Origin: Verrucomicrobiia bacterium
GTDB lineage: Bacteria > Verrucomicrobiota > Verrucomicrobiia > Limisphaerales > JAEYXS01
Direction of reading: 5' to 3'
NCBI GenBank assembly: GCA_036405135.1
Contig: DASWYF010000034.1
Coordinates: 1-64,000, forward strand
Length of the DNA stretch: 64,000 nucleotides
Of this stretch, positions 34,384-41,252 are shown one piece after another. A model generated the notes under the pieces. That model made no database searches, was not told where the DNA came from, and was given only the letters and a program-made list of their open reading frames with translations. The position numbers and the translations under genes were made by a program. Each line of letters starts with the position of its first letter. The first letter of the stretch is position 1.

Positions 34384-34413
34384 GCCACAAAAGTGTTGCA
34401 ACAATTTTGTGGC
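34384..34413. promoter_or_regulatory. 30-bp palindrome, candidate repressor operator
   Basis: GCCACAAAA (34384-34392), central GTTGCAAC (34395-34402) and TTTTGTGGC (34405-34413) form one symmetric palindrome with 14 of 15 position pairs complementary. It lies 52 bases upstream of the repressor start. No T-run follows, so an operator is more likely than a terminator. Confidence 0.6.
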
Positions 34414-34498
34414 TTTAGTAGAAATTCTGGCGTGCAAAACGAAAGCAGCCAAAACAACAAAACTGGTCCGATTTGAGTCATTTTTAGCCTATTTGCAA

Positions 34499-34526
34499 AT
34501 TAAATATAACAAACATTGTGCGAAAT
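34499..34526. other. right dif-like attachment site (attR)
   Basis: ATTAAATATAA (34499-34509), core CAAACA (34510-34515), then TTGTGCGAAAT (34516-34526). Read on the minus strand this is ATTTCGCACAA, TGTTTG, TTATATTTAAT, the XerC-arm/core/XerD-arm layout of dif. The XerC arm shares 7 of 11 positions with E. coli dif. Inference: element XerD arm joined to host XerC arm. Confidence 0.72.
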
Positions 34527-34572
34527 ATTTAGCTGCGTGGCTTAGCATATGGATTTCACGTAAATGCTTGGT

Positions 34573-35766
34573 TTACTTGGTCTTCCAGCCGAACCGGCTG
34601 GTTAATGGCCAATAGACGAAATATGAGCGGCCGATGACGTTTTCTTGTGGTAAATCGCCCCAGTCTCGGGAATCCAGACTGTTCAGCGTGTTGTCACCCA
34701 TGGCCATGTAATGTTTTGGGCGGATGGGAAATGTGACGGTTTCGTCCTGAAATATCGAAGCCAACGAGCGCGGGTATCCTTGCGGGGTCGGATACTTCTT
34801 GGCGGTCACGTAGTTCACGTGGCCTTGATATTGGTTGTTATCCAGTTCGACCTTGTAAGGGCTGAAACTGTAGACGTTCTCAAATCCCCGGTCTGAGGCG
34901 GTCAACTGCCTGCCGTCTACGACCAGATGCTGGTTCGCTCCGATTTGAATCTTTTCATTGGGCATCCCCGTCAGTCTCTTGATGTAAAACAGATCCTGCT
35001 GGAGGCCTTGGATGCCTTTGGTGGCGAACACGAAGATGTCGCCGCGTTGCGGTCGGCAGAAATTATAGGTCAGGCGGTCCACGAAAAGATGGTCGCCGCT
35101 TTTGATTTTAGCCAAAGCAATCGTGTCGCCTTTCTTATACTGGCGTCCGAATTCGAAGCGCAAACGGTTCGGAAGATCATCTGGAGGCATGAAAAAGGTC
35201 GCTGAACCCAAGCCATACTCCAAGCGTTTAACGAGCGGGAAAATCTTTTTCAGCGAGACATCACCGGTGAAGGCTCCGTCCACCTCAGCCTTGATCTCAT
35301 AATAACTGGCCCCTTCAAAAACCTTTTCCTTCCAGCGCTGGAAAAAGCCGGGAACGACAGGGTTTGGATTCTCCGCAGTGACCAAGTTCTCGTGTGTGAT
35401 GCCATACAAGGTCGGCTGCATGGAGCCGGTAGGAATCTTGAACGGCTGCAGGACGAATGTCCGGATGGCCACGGCTACGGCGATGGCGACGAGGAAGACC
35501 TCGACGTTTTCGCGCATGGAAGCGTCTGAATACGGCTTGAGGTTGCTATTGGCCACATCCTCGAGATCCTTCATTTTTTGAAGGAGCACTTCGGAGCTGG
35601 CGGCGGAATCCACCGCCAACTTCAACTCTGAATTGGCTTTCGTGATGTTGCCGATGGCCTCGGAAGAGAGCAGGTCGCACTGAGCCCGCAAGAGTTTGCG
35701 GACATGCTTGTGCATGTCCACAGCGTGGCGGACCGTTTTGGAAGTGAACCAGCGTAGCAGCAACAT
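34573..35766 (-). CDS. lepB: signal peptidase I
   Basis: 397 residues, long for the family. An extra helical N-terminal region of about 85 residues precedes the membrane span (VFLVAIAVAVAIRTFVLQPF). Catalytic Ser115 lies in IPTGSMQPTL. An insertion of about 100 residues separates it from DHLFVDRLTYNF, where Arg231 stands at the position of the usual catalytic Lys. YIKRLTGMP and the C-terminal MGDNTLNSLDSRDWG box are conserved. Known role: removes signal peptides at the outer face of the inner membrane. It lies 18 bases after lepA, probably one operon. Confidence 0.93.
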   Translation of the reverse strand: MLLLRWFTSKTVRHAVDMHKHVRKLLRAQCDLLSSEAIGNITKANSELKLAVDSAASSEVLLQKMKDLEDVANSNLKPYSDASMRENVEVFLVAIAVAVAIRTFVLQPFKIPTGSMQPTLYGITHENLVTAENPNPVVPGFFQRWKEKVFEGASYYEIKAEVDGAFTGDVSLKKIFPLVKRLEYGLGSATFFMPPDDLPNRLRFEFGRQYKKGDTIALAKIKSGDHLFVDRLTYNFCRPQRGDIFVFATKGIQGLQQDLFYIKRLTGMPNEKIQIGANQHLVVDGRQLTASDRGFENVYSFSPYKVELDNNQYQGHVNYVTAKKYPTPQGYPRSLASIFQDETVTFPIRPKHYMAMGDNTLNSLDSRDWGDLPQENVIGRSYFVYWPLTSRFGWKTK

Positions 35767-35784
35767 TCCCCTGCCCTTTTCTCT

Positions 35785-37575
35785 TTAAGACTTGAGCACT
35801 TCGATGAACGCCTCTTGCGGGATGTTCACGTTGCCGATGGACTTCATGCGCTTCTTACCTTCCTTCTGCTTCTCGAGCAGCTTGCGCTTACGGCTGATAT
35901 CACCGCCGTAGCACTTCGCGGTCACGTCTTTGCGGAAGGCGCTGATGGCTTCGGAGGCAACGATCTTGCCGCCGATGGCCGCCTGAATCTTGATCTGGAA
36001 CTGCTGGCGCGGGATGACTTCCTTCAATTTCTCCGCCAATGTGCGACCACGCCCTTCGGCTTTGGAACGATGCACGATGCATGAGAACGCATCCATTGGC
36101 TCGCTGTTCACGAGCATGTCCAGCTTCACCATGTCGCTCTCCATGTATTCATCCGGCTCGTAATCCATGGAGCCGAAACCGCGGGTGATGCTCTTGATGC
36201 GGTCGTGGAAGTCGATGAGGATCTCGTTCAACGGGATGAGGCTGGTCATCATCACGCGCTTGGAATCCAACGTTTCCGTGTGATCCACACCGCCGCGTTT
36301 TTCAGAGATGAGCGCCATCATGTCACCGATGTTTTCGTTCGGGCAGATGACGAACGCTTTCACCATCGGTTCTTCGATCTTCGCGATGTAGGTCACGTCC
36401 GGCATGAAGGATGGATTGTCGACTTCCTTCATCGTGCCGTCGGTCATGTAAACTTTGTAAACCACGCTGGGATACGTAGCGATGATGTCCATGTCGTATT
36501 CACGACGCAGACGTTCCTGCACGATTTCCAAATGGAGCAAGCCGAGGAAGCCGCAACGGAAACCGAAGCCGAGAGCCACAGAGGTTTCGGTGGCATACAC
36601 GAACGCGGAGTCGTTCAGTTTCAATTTTGCCATCGAAGTTTTCAGCGCTTCGTAATCCGCCGTATTGATCGGATAGATGCCGCTGAACACCATCGGATGA
36701 ATCTCTTTGAAACCGGGCAGTTCACCGGATGGATTGCGGGCGTCCGTGATGGTATCGCCCATCTTCACATCAGCCGCGCTCTTGATATTCGCGGTCATGT
36801 AACCGGTTTCGCCAGCTTCCAATTTCTCGCGGATGTAAGGCTTCGGATTGAAGCTGCCGACTTCCTTCACTTCGAAGTTTTGGCCGGAGTGCAGGAGCTT
36901 CACCATCATGCCGGGCTTCAACTCACCATTGAAGACGCGCACATGAGTCACAACGCCTTTGTAGGTATCGTAGTACGAATCGAACGCGAGCGCTTGCAGG
37001 CTTTTCTCGCCAGTCGGTTTCGGTGGCGGAACGCGTTCAACGATCGCTTCCAAAATATCGATGATACCGATGCCTTGCTTGGCACTGCATGGGATGGCCC
37101 ATTCACTCGGCACGGCAAGCACGTCTTCCAACTGCTGCAATGCTTGTGGCACGTTCGCATGGCCGAGGTCGATCTTGTTGATGACGGGAATGATCGTGAG
37201 ATTCTGTTTCGCAGCGAGGTGGTAATTGGCCACCGTCTGCGCTTCGACGCCTTGGGCGGCATCGATCACGAGCAAGGCACCTTCACACGCGCTCAAGCTG
37301 CGGGAGACTTCATAGGCGAAATCAACATGGCCTGGAGTGTCGATGAGGTTGAGCTCATACGTCTCACCATTCTTGGCCTTGTAAAGCATCGTGACCGGAT
37401 GCGCCTTGATGGTGATACCGCGTTCCTTTTCCAAATCCATCGCGTCGAGCATCTGGTCCGACATGTCGCGTGTGGCGACGGTGCCAGTGCTATGCAGCAA
37501 GCGGTCCGACAAGGTAGTCTTGCCGTGGTCGATGTGAGCAATGATGCTAAAATTACGTATGTGCGCTGAATCCAT
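35785..37575 (-). CDS. lepA: elongation factor 4 (LepA)
   Basis: About 596 residues from the ATG at 37575 (MDSAHIRNFSIIAHIDHGKT); an upstream in-frame start at 37626 would add 17 unconserved residues. G1 AHIDHGKTT, G3 DTPGHVDF, G4 NKIDL, and the LepA-specific C-terminal domain ending in KEGKKRMKSIGNVNIPQEAF. Known role: ribosomal back-translocase. Same order with lepB as in many bacteria. Confidence 0.97.
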   Translation of the reverse strand: MDSAHIRNFSIIAHIDHGKTTLSDRLLHSTGTVATRDMSDQMLDAMDLEKERGITIKAHPVTMLYKAKNGETYELNLIDTPGHVDFAYEVSRSLSACEGALLVIDAAQGVEAQTVANYHLAAKQNLTIIPVINKIDLGHANVPQALQQLEDVLAVPSEWAIPCSAKQGIGIIDILEAIVERVPPPKPTGEKSLQALAFDSYYDTYKGVVTHVRVFNGELKPGMMVKLLHSGQNFEVKEVGSFNPKPYIREKLEAGETGYMTANIKSAADVKMGDTITDARNPSGELPGFKEIHPMVFSGIYPINTADYEALKTSMAKLKLNDSAFVYATETSVALGFGFRCGFLGLLHLEIVQERLRREYDMDIIATYPSVVYKVYMTDGTMKEVDNPSFMPDVTYIAKIEEPMVKAFVICPNENIGDMMALISEKRGGVDHTETLDSKRVMMTSLIPLNEILIDFHDRIKSITRGFGSMDYEPDEYMESDMVKLDMLVNSEPMDAFSCIVHRSKAEGRGRTLAEKLKEVIPRQQFQIKIQAAIGGKIVASEAISAFRKDVTAKCYGGDISRKRKLLEKQKEGKKRMKSIGNVNIPQEAFIEVLKS

Positions 37576-37754
37576 GCTGTTACAACTATGCTTCGACAGT
37601 TCAAACGGCGAAGGGCAATATAGCATTCTCCGCCTGTAAAAGACAGTCGCGAGAAGATACTAGCAGGGAACGGCTTGGGAAGGGAAAACTTTTGCCTAGA
37701 GTTTCAAGTTTATGCCTGTTTCACGTACGCTTATGTTCACATCTGAGATGCAGG

Positions 37755-38684
37755 TCATTGTCCGGGGCTGGCTGGCGAGGAGGCTGTTTTAGTAGCGTTG
37801 GTGGGACGGCTGAGCCAGGACTCCAAAAATTGCTGGACATCGTCGTGCTTGCTCATGCGAAAAGGAGGCCGTACGCGGCGGACCAAGTCTATAGGGGTGG
37901 CTCCGCTTGAAGTTCTAAGGCTAAAATCAGCCCCCGATTTATCAAGTGCTTCCAAGGTTTCCTTGTGGCCGTTTTGGGCGGCGAAGTGGCCCGGGGTGAA
38001 TTTGTCCTTATTGAGCGAATTGACGTCGAGCTTCAATTCAAGGAGTTGTCTTACAATATCCGGGCTGCCACCGCCTGCAGCGAGATGAAGGTAGTTGTTT
38101 CCGAAATTATCCACAAACTTGTAGTCCGCCCCGGCTTTTATCAATGCTGCCATCGCCTCGGCGCTCGAACCCATGATGCTCATATGTAACGGACGACGAC
38201 GGAAAGCATCATGGGCATCATACTCGCCTTTGTGATCGAGCAGCAGCCGGACGATTTCGTCGTGCCGACGTTGAGCCGCCAGATGAATCGGTGTGACGCC
38301 CTGGCTGTCCCGGCCATTGACCTCCGCCCCAGCAGCCACCAGTGCCTTGGCGATCGCGAGATTGCCATTGATCATAGTCCGATGCAGCGGAGTCTGTCCG
38401 AACTTGTTACGGGCGTTTACATCAGCGCCCTTGGAGATCAAAAAAAAGACGACATTGGTGGCCCCTCTCAAAGCGGCAAGATGCAGCGGCTTGTTCAGTT
38501 GAGAATCCTTGTCCTTTATAAGCTTCGGATCCGCTTCCATCAGCTTGATGGCGTCATCAACGCGATCTTCGGCGATGGCGAGGTGGACTTCACTGGCGGA
38601 CACCTGAACCCCAGAAGCAGCGAGCGCAAAAGCAACTAAAACTGCCCGAAAGCTGCCTTGCGCGATGGCGTTATAGGGCTTCAT
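37755..38684 (-). CDS. exported ankyrin-repeat protein
   Basis: About 309 residues from the ATG at 38684 (MKPYNAIAQGSFRAVLVAFA, a signal peptide); an earlier start at 38726 is possible. About seven ankyrin repeats follow (PLHLAALRGATNVV, TPLHRTMINGNLAIA, TPIHLAAQRRHDEIV and others), then a Thr/Ser/Pro-rich tail. Likely a periplasmic protein-binding scaffold; partner unknown. Confidence 0.85.
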   Translation of the reverse strand: MKPYNAIAQGSFRAVLVAFALAASGVQVSASEVHLAIAEDRVDDAIKLMEADPKLIKDKDSQLNKPLHLAALRGATNVVFFLISKGADVNARNKFGQTPLHRTMINGNLAIAKALVAAGAEVNGRDSQGVTPIHLAAQRRHDEIVRLLLDHKGEYDAHDAFRRRPLHMSIMGSSAEAMAALIKAGADYKFVDNFGNNYLHLAAGGGSPDIVRQLLELKLDVNSLNKDKFTPGHFAAQNGHKETLEALDKSGADFSLRTSSGATPIDLVRRVRPPFRMSKHDDVQQFLESWLSRPTNATKTASSPASPGQ

Positions 38685-38753
38685 GGGTATGACTGAAACG
38701 GTACGCAAGGATGAGTGCAAGGGCAATCCTTGAATTGAACGGAATATCCCCTT

Positions 38754-38781
38754 TTGACAAGTGCGCGAGCAGAACTAGACT
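38754..38781 (+). promoter_or_regulatory. sigma-70-type promoter for the FKBP gene
   Basis: TTGACA at 38754-38759, 16-base spacer, TAGACT at 38776-38781. It lies about 110 bases before the FKBP start codon and points toward it. Confidence 0.55.
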
Positions 38782-38893
38782 GCAATACCGGCAAACGCTT
38801 TCGAAACACGGGTAAACCGTTGACGGGCATTATGTGTCTGGTAGCGTTCGCGCACTCCCTGCGGCAATGTCGTCGTAGGTCTAGAAAGAATAA

Positions 38894-39583
38894 ATGAAAC
38901 ACGTTACTGCGGCGATCCTCGCCGTCTCCCTCGCCGCCGCGGCGGTCAATGCAGCGGACCCTACCCTAAAAGACACTAAGGACAAGCTGGGCTACGGCAT
39001 CGGTTTGGACATGGGCAAGACATTCAAGAAGCAAGGTCTCGAGGTCAACCCGGATGCTTTGATGAAGGGATTCAAGGACGGGCTTTCCGGAGCTGCACCC
39101 AAGATTTCCGAGGAAGAACTGAAAGCGGTGTTCATGCAAGTGCAGCAGGAGATGGCCAAGAAGCAGCAAGAAGAGGCGACGAAGGCATCAGCCAAGAACC
39201 AAACAGAAGGAAAGGCATTTCTGGAAGCAAACAAGAAGAAACCGGGCGTGGTGACGACTGGCAGCGGCCTCCAATACAAGGTGATCACAGCGGGTACCGG
39301 ACCGAAGCCCAAGGCTGATAGTCTGGTGAAGACGCACTACAAGGGCACGTTGATTGACGGCACGGAATTCGACAGCTCCTATAAGCGCAATGAACCGGCA
39401 GAATTTGAAGTCGGCCAGGTGATCAAAGGCTGGACGGAAGCTTTGCAACTCATGCCGGTGGGCTCCAAGTGGCAACTCGTGATCCCTTCGGAACTCGCTT
39501 ATGGCGAGCGTGGCGCAGGCGGCACAATCCCGCCGAATGCAACATTGGTCTTCGAAGTGGAACTCCTCTCCATCTCAAAGTAA
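38894..39583 (+). CDS. FKBP-type peptidyl-prolyl isomerase, exported (Mip/FkpA-like)
   Basis: 229 residues. Signal peptide (cleavage near AVNA-AD, about 22), an N-terminal helical dimerisation domain (about 25-110, with MQVQQEMAKKQQEEATKA) and a C-terminal FKBP domain with VKTHYKGTLIDGTEFDSSY and IPSELAYGERGAGGTIPPNA. Known role: folding of envelope proteins. Confidence 0.93.
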   Translation: MKHVTAAILAVSLAAAAVNAADPTLKDTKDKLGYGIGLDMGKTFKKQGLEVNPDALMKGFKDGLSGAAPKISEEELKAVFMQVQQEMAKKQQEEATKASAKNQTEGKAFLEANKKKPGVVTTGSGLQYKVITAGTGPKPKADSLVKTHYKGTLIDGTEFDSSYKRNEPAEFEVGQVIKGWTEALQLMPVGSKWQLVIPSELAYGERGAGGTIPPNATLVFEVELLSISK

Positions 39584-39604
39584 GAGCAGCAGGATTTGTT
39601 CAAT

Positions 39605-39636
39605 GACCGGCAGAATCACTCTGCCGGTCTTTTTCT
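39605..39636 (+). terminator. intrinsic terminator after the FKBP gene
   Basis: GACCGGCAG (39605-39613) and CTGCCGGTC (39621-39629) with a 7-base loop, then TTTTTCTTTT. Confidence 0.88.
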
Positions 39637-39744
39637 TTTACCTTGCTCCTCGGCGATGGAATCAAGCGCTCACACACGATCGCGACTTTGTTCGCAATCC
39701 AGATTAAGGCTTGTTCGGGTGGCTGGCTCAGGTTGTAGTGGTCT

Positions 39745-40434
39745 GTGATGCTTAAGGCACGAGAAACCAGCGATAATCCCCTGCCCGTCCATTCGCATGA
39801 AGGCAAAGTTAGTCTTCAGCACAATCGCAGAAATTTTCTGCGCGCATTGATCTTTGGCGGATTCACAGTCGCAACCACTATTCCATTTTCGGCCGGGGCG
39901 AAAACAACCAAAAAACAACCGGTTTACCTCTACACGAAGAATGTCCGATCTGCCACCTCTGCCCTCAATATCTCATCCACCCGCTGGCGCTGGATCGTGG
40001 TTCATCATAGCGCAATCAAATACGGAAATGCGACCATCTACGACAGGGCCCATCGCGAACGCGGAATGGAAAACGGCCTCGCGTACCACTTCGTCATCGG
40101 CAATGGTGTGGATTCCGGCGATGGCGAGATCGAGATCGGGCCACGCTGGAGAAAACAACTGAACGGCGGCCATGTGCATCGCGAGGATATGAACGCGGTA
40201 GGCATCGGCATCTGCATGGTGGGAAACTTCGAAGCAACCAAGCCTACCACAAAGCAAGTCGCCGCGCTGAGTGAGTTGATCAACTACCTGAAAGGCGCAA
40301 CCTGGGGCAGAAAGCTGAAATTCACCATCCACAAGGAAGTGGAGCCCGGAAGAACGGTTTGCCCGGGGAAGAATTTCCCGCTGGTAAAGATGCAGATGAT
40401 GTATGGGAAGAACAAGGTGCCCAAGATAGCCTAG
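39745..40434 (+). CDS. N-acetylmuramoyl-L-alanine amidase (PGRP/Ami_2 type), probably Tat-exported
   Basis: 229 residues from a GTG, or 228 from the ATG next to it. A twin-arginine-like signal (HNRRNFLRALIFGG, about 26-39) precedes the amidase domain. Zinc ligands fit the family: His in IVVHHSA, His in GHVHRED, Cys in TVCPGKNF. Known role: cleaves the lactyl-peptide bond of peptidoglycan. A host cell-wall enzyme, far from the prophage. Confidence 0.85.
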   Translation: MMLKARETSDNPLPVHSHEGKVSLQHNRRNFLRALIFGGFTVATTIPFSAGAKTTKKQPVYLYTKNVRSATSALNISSTRWRWIVVHHSAIKYGNATIYDRAHRERGMENGLAYHFVIGNGVDSGDGEIEIGPRWRKQLNGGHVHREDMNAVGIGICMVGNFEATKPTTKQVAALSELINYLKGATWGRKLKFTIHKEVEPGRTVCPGKNFPLVKMQMMYGKNKVPKIA

Positions 40435-40646
40435 AGCCTGTCCTGAGCCATTCTGGAGCAAAGCACCAGAAACAGGTGATGGATAGCAGGCAATGTAAAG
40501 CGCCGGGAGGTTTGCGTCCCTCTCACGAACCAAATCTCATCAGCCATTTTATCCTCTGGTGTCTTTTATTTGAGTCAACGCGTGCTTTTCCCCTTTCCAA
40601 CTTTGAACTTGGCCCCTCCGCCCCTTTCCCCTACTTTCCGCCCACC

Positions 40647-40682
40647 ATGATCTGTGGCCTGACCACGACAACGACGATTTAG
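40647..40682 (+). CDS. threonine leader peptide of the thrS attenuator
   Basis: An 11-codon frame MICGLTTTTTI: five consecutive Thr codons (ACC ACG ACA ACG ACG) then Ile and a TAG. The stop lies at the base of the hairpin that follows. Known: stalling on such codon runs when charged tRNA-Thr is scarce controls thr operons by attenuation. No Shine-Dalgarno site is obvious, which is common in this genome. Confidence 0.7.
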   Translation: MICGLTTTTTI

Positions 40683-40740
40683 GCGTTTGGGACATCCCGA
40701 ACGCCAACGCCTCAACCTGCCCGGTTCGAGGCGTTTTTAT
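40682..40740 (+). promoter_or_regulatory. attenuator hairpins and terminator upstream of thrS
   Basis: Hairpin one pairs 40682-40691 with 40696-40705 (GGCGTTTGGG with CCCGAACGCC, one wobble). The terminator pairs 40706-40717 with 40723-40735 (AACGCCTCAACC with GGTTCGAGGCGTT, one bulge) and is followed by TTT. The segment AGGCGTT at 40681 could alternatively pair with AACGCCT at 40706, giving a mutually exclusive fold. This is the layout of amino-acid attenuators. The rest of the gap 40435-40646 holds nothing I can support. Confidence 0.72.
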
Positions 40741-40753
40741 TTGGAGAATCGAA

Positions 40754-40799
40754 GTTAAACCACAGATAAACACAGATGGACATAGATGGACATAGATAG
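40754..40799 (+). repeat. left inverted repeat of the GxxExxY cassette
   Basis: TTAAACCACAGATAAACACA at the start, then GATGGACATAGATGGACATAG. The inverse complement of 41203-41235 matches the first 27 bases of the CCACAGAT unit with about three mismatches. The start codon of the GxxExxY gene lies inside this repeat. Confidence 0.75.
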
Positions 40800-41184
40800 A
40801 AATCCTGACGGACGTCCAGAACCGCTCTACAAAGCGGAAACGCACGCCATTATCGGATTCTCCTTTGCCATCTTGAACGAGATCGGTCATGGCCTGAACG
40901 AGAAGCTGTATGAGAACGCCCTGACCGTGGAATTCCGCTTGAACAACATTCCCTACGATCAGCAGCGCAATTTCAAGGTAACCTACAAGAATCACGAAAT
41001 CGGCAAATTCATCCCCGACCTGATCGCCTATGATAAAATCATCGTGGACACCAAAGTCATCGACCGCATTACCGACCATGAGCGCGGCCAGATGCTCAAC
41101 TACCTGCGCATAACCAAACTCCGCGTCGGCCTCCTCCTAAATTTCAAGCACGCCCGCCTCGAATACGAACGACTACAGCTTTGA
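40786..41184 (+). CDS. GxxExxY protein (PD-(D/E)XK nuclease-like)
   Basis: 132 residues. The family signature is GLNEKLY (G-x-x-E-x-x-Y) near residue 39, followed by the nuclease-like core FIPDLIAYDKIIVDTKV (D...DxK). Known: the family belongs to the PD-(D/E)XK fold group, is frequent in Planctomycetes and Verrucomicrobia, and its role is not established. The gene is framed by inverted repeats and separates the Thr attenuator from thrS, so it looks like a mobile cassette. The start codon is provided by the left repeat. Confidence 0.85.
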   Translation: MDIDRNPDGRPEPLYKAETHAIIGFSFAILNEIGHGLNEKLYENALTVEFRLNNIPYDQQRNFKVTYKNHEIGKFIPDLIAYDKIIVDTKVIDRITDHERGQMLNYLRITKLRVGLLLNFKHARLEYERLQL

Positions 41185-41202
41185 GGCTCACGGACCGGAA
41201 AA

Positions 41203-41235
41203 TTATCTGTGTCCATCTGTGTCCATCTGTGGTTA
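41203..41235 (-). repeat. right inverted repeat of the GxxExxY cassette
   Basis: Reads TTATCTGTGTCCATCTGTGT then CCATCTGTGGTTA; its complement begins TAACCACAGATGGACACAGA, mirroring the left repeat. It lies 18 bases before thrS. The extended thrS reading frame from 41181 is just translation through this repeat. Confidence 0.75.
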
Positions 41236-41252
41236 AAAATCCCCCAGACTTT

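Larger units (their letters stand above)
22050..34510. mobile_element. putative dif-integrated double jelly-roll-type prophage (about 12.46 kb)
   Basis: Between the two dif-like cores lie about 30 genes, all but one on the plus strand and tightly overlapping: an HUH replication protein, a lysine-rich basic protein, a CAT-anticodon tRNA, a packaging-type ATPase, a putative major capsid protein, several beta-rich candidates for spikes, at least eight single-span membrane proteins and an XRE repressor. There are no tail, portal, large terminase or integrase genes. Known: PM2, FLiP and tectiviruses share the ATPase plus double jelly-roll capsid plus membrane-protein layout. The virus assignment is inference from this layout and sequence character. 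Confidence 0.72.

Noticed and set aside
36205-37569. 454-residue plus-strand frame
   Set aside because: Antisense shadow of lepA, His/Arg-rich without any motif.
40754-41235. CRISPR array, because of repeated GATGGACATAGATGGACATAG units
   Set aside because: The units are short tandem words without spacers; they form the arms of an inverted repeat around one gene.
41181-41252. Longer thrS start at 41181
   Set aside because: The extra 24 residues are translation through the right inverted repeat and match no ThrRS N-terminus.
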